This document shows, piece by piece, positions 52,400 through 60,637 of a DNA stretch of 62,119 bases. Both the position numbers and the translations under genes were made by a program. The stretch is from an uncultured Candidatus Saccharibacteria bacterium (GTDB lineage Bacteria; Patescibacteriota; Saccharimonadia; Saccharimonadales; Saccharimonadaceae): positions 1 through 62,119 of the forward strand of contig CANENS010000006.1 of NCBI GenBank assembly GCA_947428935.1. Reading direction: 5' to 3'. Each line of letters opens with the position of its first letter. Position 1 is the stretch's first letter. Below the pieces are notes generated by a model, which was given only the letters and a program-made list of their open reading frames with translations, was not told the DNA's origin and searched no databases.

Positions 52400-53530
52400 T
52401 TGATACTCGGAATTGACGAAGTTGGGCGTGGCCCCTGGGCGGGGCCACTTGTCGTTGGTGCGGTCATTCTCGGACCTAAGTGGCAACCGAACGATCAAGA
52501 CCGAGTATCAGCCAACGAAAATACGAGCGAATCGACACCAAACACACAAACTTCATTAAAGATCGATAAACACGACTGCGATTATGTGCAAGACGAGCAA
52601 AAGTCAATGCAGCACAACCCGAAAGATTTAACCGAATATTGGCATCAACTAAAAGATTCGAAAAAGCTCAGTCCCAAGAAACGTGAGGAATTAAATGGAA
52701 TCATTACGCAAAATGCTGCCGCCATCGGCCTGGGCTGGGTGGCCAGTGCGGAAATCGATCGATACGGCCTCGGACCAAGCCTAAAATTAGCAGCAAGGCG
52801 CGCCGTTAAACAAGTCCTGGCCCAAAAAGTGTTTTTTGACGAAATTATTATCGATGGTACTATCAACCTCCTAGCCGAGACGCCGCTCTCTGAGCACACC
52901 AGCACGCTCAAAAAAGGTGACAATTTAATCAAAGAAATTTCCGCCGCCTCCATCATCGCTAAAGTGGCGCGCGACAATTATATGCAAAAAATCGCTGCGC
53001 AATATCCGCAATACGGCTTCGAAAAACATGTCGGCTATGGCACTGTATTGCATCAACAAGCGCTCGAGCAATTCGGCCCCACACCAGAGCACCGCAAAAG
53101 TTTTCGCCCAATTCAAAAGTATATCGCAGATCCGAATTCAACGAGTCTTTCAACCAGAAATCAATCATCAACAGAAATCCTCGATACTACCACAAAAATC
53201 GGCCAACATGCCGAAGAAATTACCGCCAACTTCTTGCTCTCCCGCAATCACGAAATTATCGCTCAAAATTATCGCACTCCTAACTATGAAATCGACATCA
53301 TTTCTAAACTAGAGTCAAAAATTTTTTTCACCGAAGTAAAATATCGTAAAAGCAACGCCCAAGGTACTCCACTTGCCCAAATCACTCCCACCAAATATCA
53401 ACAAATGTTTTTCGCGGCTCAGGATTTCCTCTCACAACATCCGCAGTTCTCAGGTCTGCAACCTTGCTTAGCTGCCGCTGCCGTCGAAGGACCAAATTAC
53501 GAATTTCGCAAATGGATTATCTTAGATTAA
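52400..53530 (+). CDS. rnhB: fused RNase HII and YraN-family nuclease domain
   Basis: A 376-aa two-domain protein. Residues ~1-235 are RNase HII: LGIDEVGRGPWAGPL (D6, E7), IIIDGTINLL and KEISAASIIAKVARD, with a ~45-residue polar insert after the first motif. Residues ~255-376 are a YraN/UPF0102 domain: GQHAEEITANFLL, NYEIDIISK and FFTEVKYRK give the PD-(D/E)XK-like Asp...Glu-x-Lys set. In many bacteria rnhB and yraN are neighbouring genes; here they are one chain. The start is TTG 52,400, the only one that keeps the first catalytic motif, with AAAGGG upstream. Confidence 0.92.
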   Translation: MILGIDEVGRGPWAGPLVVGAVILGPKWQPNDQDRVSANENTSESTPNTQTSLKIDKHDCDYVQDEQKSMQHNPKDLTEYWHQLKDSKKLSPKKREELNGIITQNAAAIGLGWVASAEIDRYGLGPSLKLAARRAVKQVLAQKVFFDEIIIDGTINLLAETPLSEHTSTLKKGDNLIKEISAASIIAKVARDNYMQKIAAQYPQYGFEKHVGYGTVLHQQALEQFGPTPEHRKSFRPIQKYIADPNSTSLSTRNQSSTEILDTTTKIGQHAEEITANFLLSRNHEIIAQNYRTPNYEIDIISKLESKIFFTEVKYRKSNAQGTPLAQITPTKYQQMFFAAQDFLSQHPQFSGLQPCLAAAAVEGPNYEFRKWIILD

Positions 53531-53637
53531 AAATACGCCAATAAGCTCCTTTGGTAATTACTTATGAACTTCTTATGTAATCTTAGGAAATAATGCCTTA
53601 AAATATAAAAATAAGCTAAAAATAAACCGGTTCAACG
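53531..53637. other. gene-free spacer
   Basis: AT-rich spacer after the rnhB stop. It precedes a strong promoter and a non-coding transcript; the rest of the gene-free interval to 54,225 is described in the next entries. Confidence 0.4.
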
Positions 53638-53666
53638 TTGCTTTTTTATAAAAAGTGTGCTATAAT
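53638..53666 (+). promoter_or_regulatory. strong promoter of a probable small RNA
   Basis: TTGCTT, 17 bp, TATAAT preceded by GTGTGC. The GTGTGCTATAATGG part is the same as in the repeated minus-strand promoters. No start codon lies at the expected leaderless position. Confidence 0.65.
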
Positions 53667-53672
53667 GGAAAT

Positions 53673-53950
53673 ATAGGGTTGTTTTTTATGTAAAATTTGC
53701 TTATGTTCAGAGTCTCTTTTCTAAAATTATCCAATTTCTAGTATAAAGTGATGTCGCTATAGCTACGTTTTCACGAAGCAAGATTATTTATGCAGAAAAA
53801 GAAAAATCTAACGAAAAGGCTCAACTAGACAAATGATTACACCAAGGGCCCTACGCAGTTTAAAAATCATCAAATTCAAATCATTGTTTCAGTAAGGCTT
53901 AATCGTGATTATTAAAAATAATCACGGCTTATATTCATATAAGCCGTCTT
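53673..53950 (+). ncRNA. candidate small RNA, ~280 nt
   Basis: The stretch runs from the promoter above to a double hairpin at 53,904-53,946 followed by TCTTCTC. It contains no ORF longer than about 12 codons. It lacks the conserved sequence marks of RNase P RNA and tmRNA that I would expect to see. A 6S-like or lineage-specific RNA is possible, but no family can be named. Confidence 0.35.
53904..53950 (+). terminator. double hairpin terminator
   Basis: CGTGATTATT/AATAATCACG (53,904-53,926) and CGGCTTATAT/ATATAAGCCG (53,925-53,946) are perfect 10-bp stems that share two bases, so only one can form fully at a time. TCTTCTC follows. Confidence 0.6.
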
Positions 53951-54225
53951 CTCACATTTTTTATTAGCGAGCAAAACTGGCTAAAGCAAAAATCGACTTA
54001 ATGACAATTGAGGTTCAGTAAGTCGCTGGTTTAGCTTGATTCGTGAGCAGAATTTGGAAACTAATATAAAATGGTGACTTGGAAATGCATAAATAAAACA
54101 CAAGTTGTATAGAATGCCATCAATGTCCATTTCAGTAAAAATTAGTCTAAGAATTTCAAAAGACTTAGTTTTCAGACCCTGTTCACGATCAGTGAGCAAA
54201 TAAAACAAAAAAGGAGAAGTGTAAC

Positions 54226-55566
54226 ATGAGAAAGCAACTGACAGTAGCTGAGGTATCAGCAATGCGAGAAAGAGCCGGCGGAGGGGAACTCGACATCAGA
54301 GATTTGGGGTATCAGAGGGGAATCCAAATCTACGATGGAACACTAAACTTAAAGTTTATGCTCAGAGATCCTATCGCAATGGTTGACCAGTTTGGGGAAA
54401 TGGTCGATCCGTTCAAGGGCTATCATCTGACGCGAGCTACCCGAGACATGCACCTGAGTCTGAACGAAAGCACAAGAGTGCTCTTTGTTAACTTCGTCCG
54501 CCAGAATGAAGGGGATCAAATGGCAGTCGTAGAACCGAGCAATCCAACACGCGCCCGGCACTTGATGATTACAGTGCAGTATCATCATGGCGAGATACCA
54601 GATGATGAACGAGTGCAGCTCTTGCTGAAAAGCGGCGTGCGGTTTTATAGTCGCAATGGTTATGAAGTAACCACTGATACTGAGAACAATGGCCAAATCG
54701 CTGGATTGACCTTACGCGGCTATCCAAAAGACCAGCAAGCAAATGATCCGCAAACGGCACAAATGGTCGAGGATGTTTTTATCGTCCCAATCGGCTACCA
54801 ATCTCCGCGGATGACGGAGGAAGAAAACAGCCAGGATGCAAGCAACGCGTATCGTATAGAATGCGCCAATTTGCTCCGTTTGCAAGAAAAGCAGATGCAC
54901 GACGACTACGTACGACAGGAAGCCTTAGCCCGTAGCCGTGCAAACCGCGCGCATTATCTGGACACCTTCGAGTCTTTCCGCGATCGGATCGAAAACGGCC
55001 TAGACGGCAGCTTAACCTGCGATCCCGAAAAAGTTATCATCCGCATTCCACACCCAAATGAGCCCGATTTTGGCTGGGAACATCTATATGGCTTAAGCGG
55101 CGTACAGGAATGCAACATGGCCTTACAGAGAGAAGAAGGCCTTATGGCTACGTTAAAACTTAAAATCAACCGTGTTGTAGAAAATAACATTCTGATCGCC
55201 GGAGAACGGGTCGCTACGCGACAATATGTTGCCAATTTCAAATCTTGCCCGAACGGTACCACTCAGACCTACGTCATCTCAGCGAACGGGGAACGTCGAG
55301 AAAGCGATGTGTTATATAATGGGAAGGAGATGTGGTATTATATCCTGCCAAGTGATCTGGTTTTGCTATTCCGCAGCAACAATAGGACCGGGGAACATAA
55401 GTGCGATATTAAGAAAATGCCACTCGATGACTGCTTGACACCCGAGCAAGCCAAAGCGATTAGGAAACTGGAGCGACAGCTGGGTATTGCGAAAGGCTGG
55501 GAATGGAGTGGGTCCGAAAAAGACCCAGAGCCAACCAAACCTTCGGATGACACAAACCGAAATTAA
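54226..55566 (+). CDS. hypothetical protein, 446 aa
   Basis: A soluble protein with no signal peptide, membrane helix or known motif. It has long mixed alpha/beta stretches, a helical, Arg-rich segment at ~205-255 (QEKQMHDDYVRQEALARSR) and a polar Pro/Thr tail. The ATG at 54,226 has AAGGAGAAG upstream. A terminator follows 12 nt after the stop. It stands alone with ~270 bp of promoter region before it. Function unknown. Confidence 0.8.
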   Translation: MRKQLTVAEVSAMRERAGGGELDIRDLGYQRGIQIYDGTLNLKFMLRDPIAMVDQFGEMVDPFKGYHLTRATRDMHLSLNESTRVLFVNFVRQNEGDQMAVVEPSNPTRARHLMITVQYHHGEIPDDERVQLLLKSGVRFYSRNGYEVTTDTENNGQIAGLTLRGYPKDQQANDPQTAQMVEDVFIVPIGYQSPRMTEEENSQDASNAYRIECANLLRLQEKQMHDDYVRQEALARSRANRAHYLDTFESFRDRIENGLDGSLTCDPEKVIIRIPHPNEPDFGWEHLYGLSGVQECNMALQREEGLMATLKLKINRVVENNILIAGERVATRQYVANFKSCPNGTTQTYVISANGERRESDVLYNGKEMWYYILPSDLVLLFRSNNRTGEHKCDIKKMPLDDCLTPEQAKAIRKLERQLGIAKGWEWSGSEKDPEPTKPSDDTNRN

Positions 55567-55577
55567 AAATTTGATGA

Positions 55578-55606
55578 TTTGCCCTCAACTATAGTTGGGG
55601 GCATTT
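55578..55606 (+). terminator. rho-independent terminator
   Basis: GCCCTCAACT and AGTTGGGGGC pair (one G-T) and are followed by ATTTTTAT, directly after the 446-aa gene. Confidence 0.85.
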
Positions 55607-55769
55607 TTATAGACAGGCCTTTACTTGAAAGCTCTATGTATTTTCTAGATATTTCGTGTCTCTTTATTCTTCTAGAAAAAATTGATGATTGATACCTTTT
55701 GATCAAAAGCAACCACGGCATTTTACATCATATCGCTTCTCTCGGCCAAACTCAACTGCACACACCGCA

Positions 55770-55832
55770 AAAATGACTAACGGTCAGTTTTTCCACCCCT
55801 ATCAAAATCATAAAAATGACCGACGGTCAGTT
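55770..55832. promoter_or_regulatory. pair of TetR-type operator-like palindromes
   Basis: AAAATGACTAACGGTCAGTT (starting 55,770) and AAAATGACCGACGGTCAGTT (starting 55,813) are direct copies 43 bp apart, each centred on a GACyrACGGTC palindrome. This is typical of two-site TetR-family operators spaced four helical turns apart. No regulator or matching promoter is nearby: flanking genes converge here. The rest of 55,607-55,850 holds nothing else recognised. Confidence 0.45.
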
Positions 55833-55850
55833 CCACTACGGATGTTTGGC

Positions 55851-56831
55851 TCATTTCGAGACATTAAATCGAAATTCCACCACGTCGCCCTCCTGCATGA
55901 GGTAATTCTTACCCTCGGTGCGTAGCTTACCCGCTGCCTTCACTGCTTGCTCGCTGCCCAACGCAGCAAGATCATCATATTTCATAACTTCCGCCGCGAT
56001 AAAACCGCGCTCAAAGTCCGTATGAATCACCCCCGCGGCCTGCGGCGCCGTCGCTCCACGGCGAATTGTCCAGGCCCGCACCTCTTTCTTGCCAGCTGTC
56101 AAAAAACTCTGCAAACCCAAAGTTTCATAAGCCACCTGAATCAACTCCGCCAAAGCGTCTTTTTCGATCCCGTATTCTCGCAAAAACTCCTTCCGCTCTT
56201 CAACCGTCATGCCAGACATCTCCGATTCCAGTTTCGCATTCACAAATACCGCACGGCTCGGCGCTACACTCTTCTCCAACTGAGCACGCAATTGCTGGTC
56301 AGCTAAACTTTTTTCATCTACATTAAACATATAAATTACCGGCTTATCCATAAGATACGGTATAACCTCATTCGTCTCCTGCCGCTTATTACGTTTAGCC
56401 TCCACCTTTTCACGCGTTTCAAGATCGGCCAACTCCAATTCAGTCCGAATAACGTCAATATCATGCTCTGGGTCCTTCGAGCCTTCCGCGCGAATCACAT
56501 CGCCGTCTTCAAAAACCCGCACTACGTGACAAATGATTTGGCATTCGCGGATATGCGCCAAAAACTTATTTCCGAGACCCTCACCTTTCGATGCACCTTC
56601 TACCAAGCCCGCAACGTCAACAAATTCTACCGTCGCCGGAATGATCTTATCCGTATCGTACATTTTCGCCAAAACTGCCAAACGTTCATCCGGCACCGGC
56701 ACGATGCCTACATTTGGCTCAATCGTCGCAAACGGATAATTCGCCGCCAGAGCCCCTGCGTTGGTCAAAGCATTAAACAGTGTGGACTTCCCAACGTTCG
56801 GTAATCCCACAATAGCAATTTTCAAGTTCAT
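55851..56831 (-). CDS. ychF: redox-regulated ATPase/GTPase YchF (OLA1 family)
   Basis: A 326-aa P-loop protein starting MNLKIAIVGLPNVGKST (G1), with DVAGLVEGASKGEGLGN (G3) and FNVDEKSL in place of the usual NKxD, the mark of ATP-preferring YchF. The C-terminal TGS domain ends QEGDVVEFRFNV. Start ATG 56,831 is preferred over an ATG 39 bases upstream because TATAAT ends 7-8 nt before it. It binds ribosomes and acts in stress and translation control. Confidence 0.95.
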   Translation of the reverse strand: MNLKIAIVGLPNVGKSTLFNALTNAGALAANYPFATIEPNVGIVPVPDERLAVLAKMYDTDKIIPATVEFVDVAGLVEGASKGEGLGNKFLAHIRECQIICHVVRVFEDGDVIRAEGSKDPEHDIDVIRTELELADLETREKVEAKRNKRQETNEVIPYLMDKPVIYMFNVDEKSLADQQLRAQLEKSVAPSRAVFVNAKLESEMSGMTVEERKEFLREYGIEKDALAELIQVAYETLGLQSFLTAGKKEVRAWTIRRGATAPQAAGVIHTDFERGFIAAEVMKYDDLAALGSEQAVKAAGKLRTEGKNYLMQEGDVVEFRFNVSK

Positions 56832-57023
56832 ACTATATATTATAGCATATTCTATCATCAAAAAACACATCCAAAAATTCTGCCTGAAAACGAGAAATAC
56901 AAAATTAGCTCCAGAACTATAGATTAGTTTTTTATCATTACGAAACTACAAAATAGAATCGAAAATTAGAAACGCGAATTTCCAATTTTCAAAATCTCTA
57001 CGCAAAATTTCCCCGTATTTTCT

Positions 57024-57029
57024 TATAAT
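57024..57029 (+). promoter_or_regulatory. -10 box of the 53-aa gene
   Basis: TATAAT lies 20 nt before the ATG at 57,050, with AGAGGAGG in between, so this mRNA has a short leader and a ribosome binding site. Confidence 0.5.
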
Positions 57030-57049
57030 CAAAACAGAGGAGGATAAAA

Positions 57050-57211
57050 ATGAAAGAAAAATCTGAAAATAAAAGTAAAAGCAATGGTGAAGAGTTAGAC
57101 GAAAATGGCTTAGAACCGGAAGCAACGAAAAGTTTTGAAGGACACCTGGCTGAACAAGGGCACTTCGATCAGCTCGAAGACGATCTCGAATCACCAAATA
57201 CCGAATCGTGA
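57050..57211 (+). CDS. small acidic protein, 53 aa
   Basis: A highly polar, acidic protein beginning MKEKSENKSKSNGEELDENG and ending LESPNTES, without membrane segment or cysteines. GAGGAGG 6 nt before the ATG and a TATAAT box make expression likely. It converges with the CYTH gene, whose stop lies 2 bp away. Probably disordered; function unknown. Confidence 0.6.
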   Translation: MKEKSENKSKSNGEELDENGLEPEATKSFEGHLAEQGHFDQLEDDLESPNTES

Positions 57212-57213
57212 AC

Positions 57214-57837
57214 TCACTGACGCCTTCTCCGCTCCAACCATTCCGGCACCGAACCGTCACCAAACTTGATTTCGCGCCATTTTTGATTTACATCTTCGCT
57301 CGTTACATCGTAATACCGCTTATAGACCTCATCCACTCCGCCATACAAAGCTTGTCCAAAATCAAAACCAACTTTCCTCGCCGCTTCACGCACTGCGACC
57401 TCGCTTTTACCTTCAATTTCTACAAAAGTCGGCAACCACGGCCAGGTGTCAATATCAAATTCCACGCCATCAAGCGACCATTCTTCGCGCTTAGTTTCTT
57501 GCTCCGCTTTAATTCGAAAACCCAAAGTCTGCATAAAATTCACCGCCTGCGTATAATTATCGACCGTTAAACAAATTTCTTTCATACCCGAAAGTGACAA
57601 TTCATCCAAACGTTTATAAGACAGAGTAATTTTATTACCCTCGTCGCGCACGCGCACAAATTCATTCTTACCAATATCAAAAACCGTCCGCTGCATCAAA
57701 GTCTCCTTTTGCAGCAACTTCGCCCCCAAATCTACCAATTGCTGACGCAACTTTTCAACTTCAATCTCGATGAAAGTTGCTTCAATTTCTGCTTGCACAC
57801 TATCTTTGGCCACTTTTCTCCTTTCGACATTAGTCAT
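57214..57837 (-). CDS. CYTH-domain protein (class IV adenylate cyclase/thiamine triphosphatase fold)
   Basis: A 207-aa protein. The N-terminal EIEATFIEIEVEKLRQQL is the CYTH entry strand, but the canonical ExExK has Thr in place of Lys. VRVRDEGNKITLSYK and FDIDTWPWLPTFVEIEG supply the other basic and acidic tunnel residues. The fold usually hydrolyses triphosphates or makes cAMP. Loss of the Lys may change activity. It overlaps the start of the HNH nuclease gene's end by 8 bp and is probably co-transcribed with it. Confidence 0.85.
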   Translation of the reverse strand: MTNVERRKVAKDSVQAEIEATFIEIEVEKLRQQLVDLGAKLLQKETLMQRTVFDIGKNEFVRVRDEGNKITLSYKRLDELSLSGMKEICLTVDNYTQAVNFMQTLGFRIKAEQETKREEWSLDGVEFDIDTWPWLPTFVEIEGKSEVAVREAARKVGFDFGQALYGGVDEVYKRYYDVTSEDVNQKWREIKFGDGSVPEWLERRRRQ

Positions 57838-58585
57838 TTAGCCCGACCGTTGGCTCACGCGGACATTTTTCCAAAACCTGCGCCATGGCGTCGTACTCCG
57901 CTTGCGTCACCCAAAGCCCATATTTATACTTCACCGAAATCTGCCGCGCCACATATTGACAACGAAAACTTTTATTCGAGGGCAGCCAAGTTGCCGCATC
58001 CCCGTCTGATTTACCCTGATTAGCTTTTCCATCTACCGCCAGAAGATTCAGCGGGTCAGTTGCCATCTTGTAACGTTCTTCTGCCGTCTTGTTTTGTGCA
58101 CCTTTCTGCCAAGCATCCGACAATGCCACTACATGATCAATTTGCACGCCCTTGCTCAGTTCTTCTTTTGCATTAAAGACTTTATGCTCGCCAGTATAAG
58201 GTTCATCATATTCGCCAGCGACCACTGTGCATTTATTCTCCGCCAACTTCACAGTCTCACCAAACTCGCGTTTCATAATCATTTGTCGCAAACTACAACC
58301 CTCTATTTCTGGCCAACCACTATAAAATTCCTCACGATTATAACCCGTTTTCGGTGCACGTCCTTTAATTGCCAGTTTTTCCAAAACATTCACCGCCAAA
58401 AAATCTTCCGGAACGGCTACCTGCGCGCTACTAGATCCTTCTACATCTTCCGCCGCCGACTGGTAACTGGCTGGATTTTCAATAACTACCCAAATCAAAC
58501 CACCAAGCAACAAAGGAACTATCAAAAGCCTACGCCCGCGATATTTTTTAATTTTTCGAAACTTATTCTGCACTACATTTTCCAA
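57830..58585 (-). CDS. exported HNH nuclease (DUF1524/GmrSD-C-like)
   Basis: A 251-aa protein with an N-terminal membrane helix (~18-36) and an extracytoplasmic nuclease domain. QIDHVVALSDAWQKGA, DPLNLLAVDGKANQGKSD, AATWLPSNKSFRCQYVARQ and the late cysteine (EKCP) match secreted DUF1524-type HNH nucleases, related to the C-terminal domain of GmrSD. Such enzymes may degrade DNA from the host cell or environment for nucleotide uptake, which suits an organism lacking nucleotide synthesis genes here (inference). Confidence 0.9.
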   Translation of the reverse strand: MENVVQNKFRKIKKYRGRRLLIVPLLLGGLIWVVIENPASYQSAAEDVEGSSSAQVAVPEDFLAVNVLEKLAIKGRAPKTGYNREEFYSGWPEIEGCSLRQMIMKREFGETVKLAENKCTVVAGEYDEPYTGEHKVFNAKEELSKGVQIDHVVALSDAWQKGAQNKTAEERYKMATDPLNLLAVDGKANQGKSDGDAATWLPSNKSFRCQYVARQISVKYKYGLWVTQAEYDAMAQVLEKCPREPTVGLND

Positions 58586-58639
58586 CTATCAATAATACTT
58601 TCATCGTAACACAACTTTTTGCAAAAATACAGACATCAA

Positions 58640-59836
58640 CTATTCACCATGCGGGATTTTCTTCCAAGTTACCTCCTTCTGCAAAATCGCTCGCACCGCA
58701 CAGGGAATATACGTTAATAGATAAAGTGGATTAAAGAACAAGACTCTAACACGCATTTTCTTCGACAACTCCAGCTTCTCGTGGCACAAAATGTGCAACG
58801 TTACTAACCACAATATAATATATGCCAACCCAAACAAACCTAAAGTTAGATAAAGTATCTGCCAAAATTGCCCGATAATGATCAACTGAATCACGGAACC
58901 GACATAAACACATACTAAGCCCGCTAAAACCAGAATCAAAGGCGTTACTCCAATTCGTTCGCGCACAATACTGCCATAATTTTGAGCAACCTTTTGATGT
59001 TCCTTCAACTGATCCAAAAAATCACGCCGCGATTCAAAATACCCTCTAATCCAGCGGATTCTCTGATCAACTGTCTCGCAATACTTGGTTGGCTGCTCAT
59101 CATAAAAAATCGCTTTTTCATTATAAAAAGTCGACAAACCATACAAAGTAGCATAGAGCGACATTTCATAATCTTCGGTCAAAGTATGAAAAGGCCAACC
59201 GCCCCATTTCTCTACCAACCTTCCATCCACATAGCAACCGGTACCAGAGAAAATCACATTTGCACCATGCTTGATCTTTTGGCGATTGCTAATCGCATTG
59301 ATCATGGAAAAAGTTAAACTGGACGCCGCTGCAATCGCATTTCTATTTCCGTTTTTCGTATTACGATAGCCGGTGGCAATTTCGTATCCATGTCGATAGA
59401 CCTTCAACATCTCCGCCAAATAATTCACATCGACAATATTATCCGCATCAAAAATAAAATACAAATCATAATGTTCACCCTGATGCAAAATTTCCTTCAC
59501 CGCATCATCAAGCGCATAGCCCTTGCGCTGTTTTGATAAATCCTGGCGATAAACTATTCTAGCCCCAAATCTTTCCGCAATCTGTACGGTAGGATCAAAT
59601 TTATTCTCCACGATCACATAAATATCTATCACGCTATTTTCTAAATTTTGCCCACGCAAACTTCGCAATAGATCACCAATCACTGCACTCTCATCACGCG
59701 CCGGAACCAAAATTGCAATTCTCGGTGATTCTAATTTCTTCGGCTCCAGCGCAATCTCATTCTTGCGCAAAACCAACAAGCCACTCAAATACATTGCAGT
59801 GCCAATTATCATCAAAAGTAGCCCGATAAGTATCAT
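58640..59836 (-). CDS. family 2 glycosyltransferase, membrane-bound
   Basis: A 398-aa GT2 enzyme. One N-terminal helix (1-22), then the GT-A domain with ILVPARDES, FIFDADNIVD (DxD), HTLTEDYEMS (TED) and QRIRWIRGYF (QxxRW), then three or so C-terminal helices. These are the marks of processive cellulose-synthase/hyaluronan-synthase-like enzymes. It probably builds a surface polysaccharide or glycolipid. Its start overlaps the end of the CmpB-like gene (ATGA), so both share an operon. Confidence 0.9.
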   Translation of the reverse strand: MILIGLLLMIIGTAMYLSGLLVLRKNEIALEPKKLESPRIAILVPARDESAVIGDLLRSLRGQNLENSVIDIYVIVENKFDPTVQIAERFGARIVYRQDLSKQRKGYALDDAVKEILHQGEHYDLYFIFDADNIVDVNYLAEMLKVYRHGYEIATGYRNTKNGNRNAIAAASSLTFSMINAISNRQKIKHGANVIFSGTGCYVDGRLVEKWGGWPFHTLTEDYEMSLYATLYGLSTFYNEKAIFYDEQPTKYCETVDQRIRWIRGYFESRRDFLDQLKEHQKVAQNYGSIVRERIGVTPLILVLAGLVCVYVGSVIQLIIIGQFWQILYLTLGLFGLAYIILWLVTLHILCHEKLELSKKMRVRVLFFNPLYLLTYIPCAVRAILQKEVTWKKIPHGE

Positions 59837-60585
59837 TTTCGGCCACCTTGATCTAGATGCTGCATGTTGGGGAAATATTTTTCTAAAAATTGATCATTAT
59901 AGTAACAATCATACATACGACCAATCGGAGTCAAAGCCGGAACATGATTATGGCGCAAAGTTTGGCGAAGTAACGCTGTCCAGGAAATCAGCATATCGAG
60001 CAAAATAAAGGCTAACAAAACGCCAAACAAAATTTCGCCAATTCACACCGGAATTGCTTCGATTAGATGCGAAATCAAAGGATAAAAAAACTTCACCAAA
60101 ATTAAACCTAAAACTCCCCAAACCAACATATAGGGTATCGTAGTCCGACCGTCAATATTCAGCCATAAATCATGATAATCCCAAGAACGCGTATGGGTGA
60201 AAAATTCTTGCAACCAACTAATCATATATTCGATCACGCCGCCCAGCAACGCGGAATATAAAAATATCTCCCACCATTTATAGGGTTTACGCACCAAGAA
60301 AAAAGTCATGGCCGCTGCACCAAAACCATAAATCACATTGAATGGACCATAAATCACTCCGCGGCGCAAACTCCAAACCGGCACTCCAGTCTCATACCAT
60401 GTTTGCACAAAATGCAAAATTTCCTCGTAGAAAGACCCCAACACTGACCCAACCAAAAATACAAAGAATAACTTCTTCAGGCACAAACCTTCAGCAAACT
60501 TACTCGCACTCGCAATTTGAGTTTTTGACGGTTGGTCCAAACGCTGATGTGCCAAAGCTGTTTTATTATCTCTCTTCCGTTTCAA
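59833..60585 (-). pseudogene. CmpB-family membrane protein interrupted by an in-frame TGA
   Basis: Two frames in the same register, 60,585-60,043 and 60,042-59,833, make one PF06541 (ABC_trans_CmpB-like) protein of ~250 residues when joined. The only break is TGA at 60,043-60,045, between IEAIPV and IGEILFG. About four membrane helices precede it (from VFLVGSVLGSFYEEILHF on) and one plus a soluble end with PIGRMYDCYY follows. Both parts look well conserved, so the stop is recent, an error, or read through. The overlap with the glycosyltransferase start supports the joined gene. Confidence 0.8.
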
Positions 60586-60637
60586 ACTAAACCCTATATT
60601 TTCGCCTAATTCTGTTTAATCGCTCCCCTTAATTATA

